Below are positions 28,453 to 36,216 of a stretch of DNA of 64,000 bases, one piece after another (position 1 is the stretch's first letter; the number at the start of each line of letters is the position of its first letter). The position numbers and the translations under genes were made by a program. The stretch spans positions 682,001 through 746,000 of the forward strand of contig NZ_CP154840.1 of assembly GCF_047301505.1 (NCBI RefSeq). Direction: 5' to 3'. The stretch comes from Lysinibacillus_B sp031181585. GTDB lineage: Bacteria; Bacillota; Bacilli; Bacillales_A; Planococcaceae. The notes under the pieces are model-generated. The model was not told the DNA's origin. It did not search any database and saw nothing but the letters and a program-made list of their open reading frames with translations.

Positions 28453-28672
28453 TTGAATTTTTCTGCCGTTGCCGATATGGGCTATCATGTATCAAAGGCG
28501 TATGGTGTTTTGATAGAAGAGGGGGACATCCCTGTCTGGGTTGCTTATCATCAGCTTTAAAAGAGAGCAGTCTTACCAAATAATTTTCCATCATAATATT
28601 GAGCGGGATGTTGATGAAATAGTAAGAATGATTCAGGCAGTGCAATCAGGAGGGGTATGTCCTGCAAATTGA
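28453..28672 (+). pseudogene. decayed ykuU-type 2-Cys peroxiredoxin
   Basis: Two frames together read like the C-terminal third of a peroxiredoxin. The first frame gives ADMGYHVSKAYGVLIEEGD. After a frameshift near 28525 it continues LSGLLIISFKREQSYQIIFHHNIERDVDEIV and ends GGVCPAN with a stop, where functional enzymes have EVCPANW around the resolving cysteine. The N-terminal half with the peroxidatic cysteine is gone. It sits directly before ykuV, exactly where ykuU lies in B. subtilis, so it is a lost ykuU. Confidence 0.75.
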
Positions 28673-28737
28673 CGGTCTGACCAAGCGACACTTTAGCCAA
28701 TTCTGCATATCATATCAGGGAGCAAGGAGGATGGGAT

Positions 28738-29184
28738 ATGAAAATGCGTGCTCCAATGCCCTCATTAGATGGAGCCAATTGGTTAAATAATAAAAAAATG
28801 ACAGCAGAAATGCTTGCAAAAAGGCCGACTTTCATACACTTCTGGTCGGTTAGCTGTGATTTATGTAAGTACGGATTAGATACGGTGAGTATGTTGGGGG
28901 ATAAATATGCAAGTGAATTAAATGTCATAGCGGTCCATATGCCTCGTACTGAAGAAGACATGATTCTTCCAAATGTGAAGGCCGTGGTAGAGTACTATAA
29001 AATGAAACATCCAATTGTCGTAGATAATGACTTCCTCATTACAGATCGTTTCAGCAATCGATATGTACCAGCATATTATTTATTTGATGAAAAGGGTCAG
29101 CTTCGGCATTATCAGGCAGGCGGGGCTGCTTTACGAATGCTTGAAAAGCGCATTCAACGTGTCATTGAAGAATATAAAAGGTAG
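28738..29184 (+). CDS. ykuV: thiol-disulfide oxidoreductase YkuV
   Basis: A 148-residue thioredoxin-fold protein with AAGGAGG seven bases upstream. The redox motif CxxC is CDLC at about residues 41-44 in FIHFWSVSCDLCKYGL, and the cis-proline lies in YVPAYYLFDEKGQLRHYQAGG. It matches remembered B. subtilis YkuV over its length. YkuV reduces disulfides in the cytoplasm and is thought to serve the neighbouring peroxiredoxin YkuU. Here that partner is a pseudogene. Confidence 0.88.
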   Translation: MKMRAPMPSLDGANWLNNKKMTAEMLAKRPTFIHFWSVSCDLCKYGLDTVSMLGDKYASELNVIAVHMPRTEEDMILPNVKAVVEYYKMKHPIVVDNDFLITDRFSNRYVPAYYLFDEKGQLRHYQAGGAALRMLEKRIQRVIEEYKR

Positions 29185-29257
29185 GGCGTATGCCGTGCCT
29201 TTTTATTTTTTTTAATTTGATATACACTGAAATCACAGAAGAACAGGGGGAATACAA

Positions 29258-29914
29258 ATGAGAAAAGAATTTGTTGTAATTGGGCTGGGACGTTTCGGAG
29301 GCAGCATTGTAAAGGAACTAATTTCCCAAGGTGCTAATGTTATGGCCATCGATTATTCACCTGAGCGTGTAGATGATTTTGCACATATTGCAACACAAGC
29401 GGTAGTAGCAGATACAACGGATGAGGCAGTTATCAAATCGCTTGGTCTGCGAAATTTCGAACATGTTATTGTGGCAATCGGGGAGGATATCCAATCAAGC
29501 ATTTTAACGACCCTGATTCTTAAAGAACTAGGTGTACAGCAAATTACAGTGAAAGCAAACAACGACTACCACGAGAAAGTACTGCGGAAAATCGGCGCTG
29601 ATTTTGTTGTTCATCCTGAGCGGGATATGGGGATTCGGATTGCTAATCATATGATATCTAATAATGTGCTTGACTATCTAGAATTATCGGACGAGCATTC
29701 CATTATGGAAATAAAGGTAAGTGACCGAATTGCCGGCCGTTCCCTTGTAGACTTGGATATCCGGGCAAAATACGGAATCAATATTGTAGGGATTAAAAGG
29801 GGGGAAGAAATTCTTATTACACCTGAACCGACAGATCCAATTTTAATGGGTGATCTTCTTTTAGTCATCGGTGCAGATGTAGACATCAATCGCTTCATGA
29901 AAAAGGTACTTTAA
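29258..29914 (+). CDS. ktrC: KtrC-like RCK regulatory subunit of potassium uptake
   Basis: A 218-residue protein. The N-terminal RCK_N Rossmann domain reads VIGLGRFGGSIVKELISQGANVMAID and binds ATP/ADP (NAD-type fold). The C-terminal RCK_C domain (residues about 135-218) is the c-di-AMP-binding part in this family. It forms an octameric ring on KtrB/KtrD channels. Position next to rnjA matches ykqB (ktrC) of B. subtilis. AGGGGGAATAC precedes the ATG. Confidence 0.9.
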   Translation: MRKEFVVIGLGRFGGSIVKELISQGANVMAIDYSPERVDDFAHIATQAVVADTTDEAVIKSLGLRNFEHVIVAIGEDIQSSILTTLILKELGVQQITVKANNDYHEKVLRKIGADFVVHPERDMGIRIANHMISNNVLDYLELSDEHSIMEIKVSDRIAGRSLVDLDIRAKYGINIVGIKRGEEILITPEPTDPILMGDLLLVIGADVDINRFMKKVL

Positions 29915-29920
29915 CAGTTA

Positions 29921-29957
29921 AAAAGGTTGCTCCCAATAATATGGGAGCAACCTTTCT
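29921..29957. terminator. terminator between ktrC and rnjA
   Basis: AAAGGTTGCTCCCA pairs exactly with TGGGAGCAACCTTT; T-runs on both strands make it bidirectional. Confidence 0.9.
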
Positions 29958-29962
29958 TATAG

Positions 29963-29987
29963 AGCCAGTCTCCTTAGGAGACTGGCT
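29963..29987. repeat. second perfect hairpin beside the terminator
   Basis: GCCAGTCTCC pairs exactly with GGAGACTGGC over a three-base loop. No T-run follows on either strand, so it may protect a 3' end or be a relic terminator. Confidence 0.6.
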
Positions 29988-30000
29988 GCAGTATATTATT

Positions 30001-31668
30001 TTACACTTCCATAATGATCGGTAAAATCATTGGACGACGCTTTGTCTTTTCAAAAAGGTAAGGACCTAAAACGTCTGTAATTTCATTTTTCAGCTCTGTC
30101 CATTGTGGAGACTTTTCCTGAATCGTGCTGTTCAAATGCTGTGCCAGTGTTTTCTGGGCCTCATTAATCATGGTGCCGGACTCGCGCATATAAACAAATC
30201 CTCTAGAGATAATATCTGGTCCAGAAACGATTTTTTGATTTGCCATGTCGACACTTACTACGACAATGACAAGTCCCTCTTCTGAAAGGATACGGCGATC
30301 ACGCAGTACGATATTGCCGATATCACCAATACCACTGCCATCGATATATATATCACCTGATGGGATACGGCCTGCTACATGCGCTTCATTAGCACTTAAT
30401 GCTAATACATCACCGTTTTCCATAACAAATGTATTTTCATGCGGCACATCGCAATCAACAGCAAGCTCTGTATGCATTTTCAGCATACGGTATTCTCCGT
30501 GGATCGGCATAAAGAATTTGGGCTTGATCAACCGAAGCATTAACTTCTGTTCTTCCTGTGAACCGTGACCAGATGTATGAATGTTATTCAATGACCCATG
30601 GATAACCTCGGCTCCTGCACGGAATAGTAGGTTAATAATCTTATTGACACTAATTGTGTTCCCTGGAATAGGTGAAGATGAGAATACAACTGTATCTCCA
30701 GGCTGAATTTGAATTTGTCGATGTGTTCCGTTAGCGATACGCGACAACGCTGCCATTGGCTCACCTTGTGATCCCGTACATAAAATTAGCACTTCATTTG
30801 CTGGAAGACGGTTGATGCTTTGCGCATCGACGAATGTTTCCTTCGGTGCAGTAATATAGCCAAGCTCACGTCCAATTGTAATAGCATTGTCCATAGAACG
30901 GCCAAAAACAGCGATTTTACGGCCATGTGCAGCTGCTGCATCAGTTACTTGCTGTAAACGGTGAATATTTGATGCGAAGGTTGCGAAAATGATTCGTCCG
31001 TCCACTTTACGGAAAATATCATTAATGCTTTCGCCCACTTTACGTTCAGACATCGTAAAGTTTGGTACTTCAGCGTTTGTACTATCTGAAAGCAGACATA
31101 ATACACCATCACGCCCGATTTCCGCCATTTTTGTTAAGTTGGCTGGTTCACCTACTGGCGTAAAGTCAAATTTGAAATCTCCTGTATGGACGATATTTCC
31201 AGGTGGTGTCTTCACAACAATGCCGAATGCATCCGGGATACTGTGCGTTGTACGGAAGAAGCTTACAGATGTTTTTCGGAATTTGATAACATCTTCTTCT
31301 TTAATTTCAATAAGCTTTGTTGTACGAAGCAGTCCATGCTCATCCAGCTTGTTCCGTAACAAGCCTAAGGCAAGTTTGCCTCCGTAAACAGGTATATTCA
31401 GTTGACGCAGTAAATAAGGGATACCACCGATATGGTCTTCGTGACCATGTGTGATAAATAAACCTTTGATTTTATCAACGTTTCGTACTAAATATGTGTA
31501 ATCAGGAATGACATAATCGATTCCAAGCAAGTCATCTTCCGGGAATTTAATACCTGCGTCGATTAGGATAATTTCATCTTGGAATTGAACTCCATATGTG
31601 TTTTTGCCGATTTCGCCCAGTCCGCCGAGTGCGAAAACAGCCGCTTGATCGTTTTTAACAAACTTCAT
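30001..31668 (-). CDS. rnjA: ribonuclease J1
   Basis: A 555-residue metallo-beta-lactamase/beta-CASP nuclease. The zinc motif HxHxDH is THGHEDHIGG near residue 75, with further ligands in HTGDFKFDFTP. GSQGEPMAAL and GHGSQEEQKLM belong to the beta-CASP region. RNase J1 has 5'-3' exonuclease and endonuclease activity and is central to mRNA turnover. Length and the rpoY-rnjA order match B. subtilis ykzG-ykqC. The rpoY stop is six bases upstream. Confidence 0.95.
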   Translation of the reverse strand: MKFVKNDQAAVFALGGLGEIGKNTYGVQFQDEIILIDAGIKFPEDDLLGIDYVIPDYTYLVRNVDKIKGLFITHGHEDHIGGIPYLLRQLNIPVYGGKLALGLLRNKLDEHGLLRTTKLIEIKEEDVIKFRKTSVSFFRTTHSIPDAFGIVVKTPPGNIVHTGDFKFDFTPVGEPANLTKMAEIGRDGVLCLLSDSTNAEVPNFTMSERKVGESINDIFRKVDGRIIFATFASNIHRLQQVTDAAAAHGRKIAVFGRSMDNAITIGRELGYITAPKETFVDAQSINRLPANEVLILCTGSQGEPMAALSRIANGTHRQIQIQPGDTVVFSSSPIPGNTISVNKIINLLFRAGAEVIHGSLNNIHTSGHGSQEEQKLMLRLIKPKFFMPIHGEYRMLKMHTELAVDCDVPHENTFVMENGDVLALSANEAHVAGRIPSGDIYIDGSGIGDIGNIVLRDRRILSEEGLVIVVVSVDMANQKIVSGPDIISRGFVYMRESGTMINEAQKTLAQHLNSTIQEKSPQWTELKNEITDVLGPYLFEKTKRRPMILPIIMEV

Positions 31669-31674
31669 AAGCGA

Positions 31675-31884
31675 TTAAGCGTTCTCCAGACGGAAGTTCT
31701 GGCTGTTGCGCTCATACTCTAGGTAATTTCCTTCAAGTAATTGCACAAGCTCGATATTGTAGTTTCGTTCTTTTAGAAACTCACGAACTTCACGTTCTGA
31801 AGATGCCTCTACGTATAATGATTTTGTGTTTTCGCGAACTGGAATCTCATTCATGTTTTCTTGATAATAAACTTTATAAATCAT
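31675..31884 (-). CDS. rpoY: RNA polymerase epsilon subunit
   Basis: Start at ATG 31884, where AAAAGGAGAG stands five bases upstream; an upstream in-frame extension of 23 codons is rejected. The 69-residue protein begins MIYKVYYQENMNEIPVREN and has SSEREVREFLKERNYNIE, the DUF1447/RpoY family core. The epsilon subunit binds RNA polymerase of Firmicutes near the secondary channel jaw. It is cotranscribed with rnjA. Confidence 0.92.
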   Translation of the reverse strand: MIYKVYYQENMNEIPVRENTKSLYVEASSEREVREFLKERNYNIELVQLLEGNYLEYERNSQNFRLENA

Positions 31885-32074
31885 AATTACTCTCCTTTTG
31901 ATACGTACATAGTGGTTGCATTTAGGTCCTGCTTTACACAGGTCTTCTGTCATCTCAAATACTTCTGTAAAAGCATATGTCTGAAGAAGTATAAATCACA
32001 TAAAGAGGTGTAAAGAATTCGTCGAATAAATGCATTTCCTTTATATTATCACGCAGCTATCCTAAAATAAAGAA

Positions 32075-32099
32075 AAGCCCTTCAAAAACTGAAGGGCTT
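32075..32099 (-). terminator. terminator of the 23-residue peptide gene
   Basis: On the minus strand AAGCCCTTCA pairs exactly with TGAAGGGCTT over a GTTTT loop, then TTCTTTATTTTA. The stem begins inside the TAA stop of the small gene. Confidence 0.88.
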
Positions 32100-32169
32100 A
32101 CGCAATTGATTTTTTCCCGAGGATGCCATTCAACCGTTTCAACAATTTCTTTTTGAGTCGTTTTAACAT
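32098..32169 (-). CDS. 23-residue cationic amphipathic peptide
   Basis: ATG at 32169-32167 has AAGGAG nine bases upstream, a normal distance. The peptide starts MLKRLKKKLLKRL and ends GKKSIA. Nine of its 23 residues are K or R, with leucines spaced as in an amphipathic helix, and none is acidic. A near-consensus promoter and a perfect terminator bracket it so tightly that the whole unit spans about 145 bases. I know no named family. Alternatives are a small regulatory RNA with an incidental frame, or a leader peptide. It lies divergent from the HAD gene. Confidence 0.62.
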   Translation of the reverse strand: MLKRLKKKLLKRLNGILGKKSIA

Positions 32170-32190
32170 AGTGCATCACTCCTTATATTC

Positions 32191-32219
32191 ATTATATCGA
32201 ATTTTCAGAAATTTGTAAA
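32191..32219 (-). promoter_or_regulatory. sigma-A promoter of the 23-residue peptide gene
   Basis: On the minus strand TTTACA (32219-32214) and perfect TATAAT (32196-32191) are 17 bases apart. Transcription would begin about at 32184, right at the AAGGAG, so the leader is nearly absent. Confidence 0.75.
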
Positions 32220-32249
32220 GGTCTTTATTAAAAAGAGAGGGTGGAATAT

Positions 32250-33020
32250 ATGAAAAAAATATTATTCTTTGATGTGGATGGCACGCTTTATAATAGCGAA
32301 AAAGAACTCCCGGCTTCAACAAAGGAAGCTCTGTTCACCGCTAGGAAAAATGGGTATGAAATCGCCATTGCCACTGGGCGGGCGCCTTTCATGATTAAAG
32401 AGCTGTTAGAAGAACTTGAAATTGATACATATGTAACGTTCAACGGTCAGTACGTCGTTTATCAAGGGGAGGTAATCTTCACAGATTCTATTCCAAGTGA
32501 GTATCTGCAAAAAATCATTGCGTTCGGTGAAAGTCGTGGAGAGCCTGTCGTATTTCTAGATGAGCGGGAAATGATCGCCTCCTTCCCGGATGATGAAAAG
32601 GTAGAGACAAGCCTAGCTACACTTAAATATCCTTATCCGAGGATTGATGCCTCTTTCTTTAAACTAAAGCCGGTTTATCAAACGTTAATATTTATGCAGG
32701 AAAAGGATGAACCTTTATATCGTGAAATATTCCCGCAAGTTCAATTCGTCAGATGGCATCCGTATTCATGTGATATTTTGCCAAAGGACGGCTCGAAAGC
32801 GCGCGGTATCCAAAAAATACTCGACCATGTAGGAAAAACAATGGAAGATGCGGTGGCCTTCGGAGATGGACTGAATGACATCGAAATGCTGGAAGCTGTT
32901 GGGACAGGCGTAGTGATGGCAAATGGCCATGAAAAGACAAAGGCAGTAGCGGATGTAATAGCTCCTCATGTAGATGAAGATGGCATTTATAAAGTAATGA
33001 AGAAGCTGGAAATAATTTAA
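32250..33020 (+). CDS. Cof-type HAD hydrolase, YkrA-like
   Basis: ATG 32250 has GAGAGGG eight bases upstream; GTG 32241 lies inside that site. The 256-residue protein has HAD motif I FFDVDGTLY, motif II ATGR, and motif IV GDGLNDIEML near residue 212, with a C2 cap in between. Family members dephosphorylate sugar phosphates or flavin and nucleotide intermediates. Position beside rnjA/rpoY and def matches B. subtilis ykrA. The substrate is unknown. Confidence 0.87.
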   Translation: MKKILFFDVDGTLYNSEKELPASTKEALFTARKNGYEIAIATGRAPFMIKELLEELEIDTYVTFNGQYVVYQGEVIFTDSIPSEYLQKIIAFGESRGEPVVFLDEREMIASFPDDEKVETSLATLKYPYPRIDASFFKLKPVYQTLIFMQEKDEPLYREIFPQVQFVRWHPYSCDILPKDGSKARGIQKILDHVGKTMEDAVAFGDGLNDIEMLEAVGTGVVMANGHEKTKAVADVIAPHVDEDGIYKVMKKLEII

Positions 33021-33049
33021 TAAAAAAGTAAATGTATTTCTTACAATAA

Positions 33050-33079
33050 AAACCGGGGAAATTTCCCCGGTTTAAAAAT
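33050..33079. terminator. terminator after HAD gene
   Basis: AAACCGGGGA pairs exactly with TCCCCGGTTT over AATT, followed by AAAAATA on the plus strand and T-rich sequence on the minus strand. Confidence 0.75.
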
Positions 33080-33179
33080 AGTTGGAAGGTATAAATTTTA
33101 AAGTTATCGAATTCTCTACATAGTCGAGCTTTTTAGCATCGAAAATCAAGCAGCTAAGCCGGCTGCGAGTACGTTTTTC

Positions 33180-33734
33180 TTATCTTTCATACGGTAGGGA
33201 ATTAGGGATATCACTAAATGGATCTTTTTCGTCAATACGGTCATAGAACATAACGCCGTTTAGGTGATCAAGCTCATGCTGAAATGCAATAGCTGCGAGA
33301 CCTGATAGGCGCAGTTTCTTTTCTTCGCCGTCTACTGTCATAAATTTAACCGTAATCCGTGCATGGCGCGGAACGTATCCCGGAATGGCTCGATCAACAG
33401 ACAAGCAGCCCTCTCCGGATGTAATGTATGTTTGTTCAACCGAATGGCTGACAATTTTAGGATTTATTGCAACAAAGCTCAACTGCTCGCCTTTCTCATC
33501 TGCCAGGTGTAATGCAAACATACGCTTTAAGCTGTTCACCTGGTTTGCAGCAAGACCTATCCCGCCGCGCAGATTGTATTTTTCCGACATTTCCGGGTCC
33601 TGACTGTTGATTAAATACTCTAACATATCATGAGCCAGCTTGCGGTCTTCCTCTGTTAGAGGAAATACAACTTCTTCTGCACGTGCACGTAACGCCGGAT
33701 GACCTTCACGAACGATGTCCTCCATTAAAATCAT
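33180..33734 (-). CDS. def: peptide deformylase
   Basis: Start at ATG 33734, with AAAGGAAG upstream, gives 184 residues, the length of DefB/YkrB. The three family motifs are present: GIGLAANQV (motif I, GxGxAAxQ), EGCLSVD (motif II, metal cysteine) and QHELDHLNG (motif III, HExxH). The metalloenzyme removes the formyl group from nascent proteins. It belongs to the type 2 class of Firmicutes by its insertions. It lies divergent from pdhA. Confidence 0.95.
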   Translation of the reverse strand: MILMEDIVREGHPALRARAEEVVFPLTEEDRKLAHDMLEYLINSQDPEMSEKYNLRGGIGLAANQVNSLKRMFALHLADEKGEQLSFVAINPKIVSHSVEQTYITSGEGCLSVDRAIPGYVPRHARITVKFMTVDGEEKKLRLSGLAAIAFQHELDHLNGVMFYDRIDEKDPFSDIPNSLPYER

Positions 33735-34014
33735 GTAAAAACTTCCTTTCACTTTCTTCTGTATATGCTAAGTATACAATACTCTTCGTCTACGGCAATG
33801 AAAAAAACTTCGAGAAATTTGAAAAAAGGTAGTTGTACAATGCGGGGAATGGGAATAGTAGAAACATTACGTTTCTTTAGGCAGTCAACTATTTTACAGC
33901 AGCTTGTTTATAACACAGAGGTGATACAGTAACTGCATTGATATATAACAGTTTAAGAACTAATAATTTTTCTGATAAAAAGAAAAAATAATGAAATTCT
34001 AAAAGAATCAATGA

Positions 34015-34043
34015 TTGACCGATGCTCTTTTCTTCTTTATACT
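34015..34043 (+). promoter_or_regulatory. sigma-A promoter of the pdh operon
   Basis: TTGACC at 34015 and TATACT at 34038 are 17 bases apart, about 70 bases upstream of pdhA. The rest of the 378-base gap back to def holds AT-rich DNA with no open frame worth calling. Confidence 0.75.
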
Positions 34044-34112
34044 CAAATTATGAAAAAGTTGTACTAATAAATTTTTGTAAAAAAATAATACAGTTGAAAG
34101 GGAGAGTTAACT

Positions 34113-35219
34113 ATGGGAGAAAATAAATTCGATCCTACTGCAACATTGCGTGAAGTGGAAGAGAAATTTCATATGTTCCAGATTTTAAATGAAGAAGGGG
34201 AAATTGTTAACGACGAGGCAAATCCTAATTTGTCAGATGAGGAACTAGTAGAACTGATGAGCCGTATGGTTTATACACGTATTTTGGATCAACGTTCTAT
34301 TTCATTAAACCGTCAAGGACGTCTGGGATTTTATGCGCCGACTGCAGGGCAGGAAGCATCTCAATTAGCTTCACAATTTGCTCTTGAGAAGGAAGATTGG
34401 ATTTTACCTGGGTATCGTGATGTACCGCAAATCGTATGGCATGGTCTGCCGCTATGGAAGGCATTCCTGTTCAGCCGCGGTCATTTTGTAGGAAACCAGA
34501 TTCCAGAGGGTGTAAATGTTCTGCCGCCGCAAATTATCATCGGGGCGCAATATGTGCAGGCTGCCGGTGTAGCACTAGGTATTCAGAAGCGAGGACAAAA
34601 GACAGTTGCTGTTACCTATACGGGAGATGGCGGTTCATCGCAAGGGGACTTCTATGAAGGCATTAACTTTGCAGGTGCATTTAAATCACCAGCTATTTTC
34701 TTCGTTCAAAACAACCAATTTGCTATTTCAACGCCGCGTGAAGTACAGACGGCTGCAAAAACACTTGCTCAAAAGGGGATTGCGGCAGGTATTCCAAGTA
34801 TTTTAGTAGACGGTATGGACCCATTGGCGGTCTACGCAGCTACACGAGATGCGCGTGAGCGTGCAGTAAACGGTGAAGGACCAACATTAATCGAGACATT
34901 ATGTTACCGCTATGGTCCGCATACAATGGCCGGAGATGATCCAACGCGCTATCGTACGGGAGATTTAGATAATGAATGGTCACTGAAGGACCCAATTGTT
35001 CGCTTCCGTAAATACCTAGAAGCAAAAGGCATTTGGTCAAAAGAGAAAGAAGAAGAAGTAATCGAGCGTGCAAAAGAAGAAATCAAAGAAGCAATCAAGA
35101 AAGCAGATCAGGCGCCGAAACAGAAGGTGTCGGAGTTGATTGAAAATATGTATGCAAGCGAAATGCCATATAACTTGAAAGAACAACTTGAAATCTATAA
35201 AGAGAAGGAGTCGAAATAA
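34113..35219 (+). CDS. pdhA: pyruvate dehydrogenase E1 component alpha subunit
   Basis: A 368-residue thiamine-diphosphate enzyme subunit. The ThDP motif GDG...NN is visible as GDGGSSQGDFYEGIN through VQNNQFAIST near residues 170-205, and the phosphorylation-loop-like RYGPHTMAGDDPTRYR near residue 268. E1 decarboxylates pyruvate and acetylates the lipoyl group of E2. AAAGGGAGAG precedes the ATG. It is the first gene of pdhABCD; the next start is two bases after its stop. Confidence 0.96.
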   Translation: MGENKFDPTATLREVEEKFHMFQILNEEGEIVNDEANPNLSDEELVELMSRMVYTRILDQRSISLNRQGRLGFYAPTAGQEASQLASQFALEKEDWILPGYRDVPQIVWHGLPLWKAFLFSRGHFVGNQIPEGVNVLPPQIIIGAQYVQAAGVALGIQKRGQKTVAVTYTGDGGSSQGDFYEGINFAGAFKSPAIFFVQNNQFAISTPREVQTAAKTLAQKGIAAGIPSILVDGMDPLAVYAATRDARERAVNGEGPTLIETLCYRYGPHTMAGDDPTRYRTGDLDNEWSLKDPIVRFRKYLEAKGIWSKEKEEEVIERAKEEIKEAIKKADQAPKQKVSELIENMYASEMPYNLKEQLEIYKEKESK

Positions 35220-35221
35220 GC

Positions 35222-36199
35222 ATGGCACAAATGACGATGATTCAGGCAATTACAGATGCACTCCGCTGTGAACTGAAAAACGATGAGAATGTTCTAGTTT
35301 TCGGTGAAGACGTTGGGGTAAATGGAGGTGTATTCCGTGCAACGGAAGGCCTTCAAAAAGAATTTGGTAAAGACCGTGTATTTGATACACCACTTGCAGA
35401 ATCCGGCATTGGCGGCCTAGCGATCGGACTTTCTCTTCAAGGCTTTCGTCCAGTACCGGAAATCCAATTCTTCGGTTTCGTATACGAAGTAATGGATTCC
35501 ATTAACGGTCAGTTAGCGCGTATGCGTTACCGTACTGGAGGCACATATAATGCTCCTGTTACAATTCGTTCACCATTTGGCGGCGGCGTGCATACACCAG
35601 AAATGCACTCAGATTCGCTAGAAGGATTAATGACACAGCAGCCAGGCTTAAAAGTTATCGTGCCATCAACGCCGTACGATGCAAAAGGATTGTTGATCTC
35701 GGCCATCCGCGATAACGACCCTGTTGTTTTCCTAGAGCATCTTAAACTGTATCGTTCATTCCGGGAAGAAGTACCGGAAGAGTCTTATACGATTGAAATC
35801 GGCAAGGCGGATGTGAAACGTGAAGGAAAAGACCTTACAATCATTGCATATGGCTTAATGGTTCATGAAAGTTTGAAGGCCGCTGAGGAATTAGAAAAAG
35901 AAGGATACTCGGTCGAGGTAGTGGATCTTCGTACGATTCAGCCATTAGATATCGACACAATTATTAAATCAGTGGAGAAAACAGGCCGTGCAATTGTTGT
36001 GCAGGAAGCTCAAAAGCAGGCGGGTATTGCGGCGAACGTAGTAGCTGAAATTACAGAGCGCGCTATTTTAAGTCTGGAAGCTCCAGTGCTTCGCGTAGCG
36101 GCACCAGATACAATCTATCCATTCCCACAGGCAGAAGGTGTTTGGCTGCCTAACTACAAAGACGTAGTGGAAACGGCGAAAAAAGTTCTAACATTCTAA
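35222..36199 (+). CDS. pdhB: pyruvate dehydrogenase E1 component beta subunit
   Basis: A 325-residue transketolase-like subunit that completes the E1 active site. Typical stretches are VLVFGEDVGVNGGVFRATEG, GVHTPEMHSDSLEG and the C-terminal VVQEAQKQAGIAA. AAGGAG lies inside the end of pdhA, so the two subunits are made in coupled amounts. Confidence 0.96.
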   Translation: MAQMTMIQAITDALRCELKNDENVLVFGEDVGVNGGVFRATEGLQKEFGKDRVFDTPLAESGIGGLAIGLSLQGFRPVPEIQFFGFVYEVMDSINGQLARMRYRTGGTYNAPVTIRSPFGGGVHTPEMHSDSLEGLMTQQPGLKVIVPSTPYDAKGLLISAIRDNDPVVFLEHLKLYRSFREEVPEESYTIEIGKADVKREGKDLTIIAYGLMVHESLKAAEELEKEGYSVEVVDLRTIQPLDIDTIIKSVEKTGRAIVVQEAQKQAGIAANVVAEITERAILSLEAPVLRVAAPDTIYPFPQAEGVWLPNYKDVVETAKKVLTF

Positions 36200-36216
36200 G
36201 AAGAGGTGAATAAATA

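Noticed and set aside
28409..28645. 78-codon minus-strand frame opposite the ykuU relic
   Set aside because: The plus-strand frames show clear peroxiredoxin similarity; the minus frame is a shadow.
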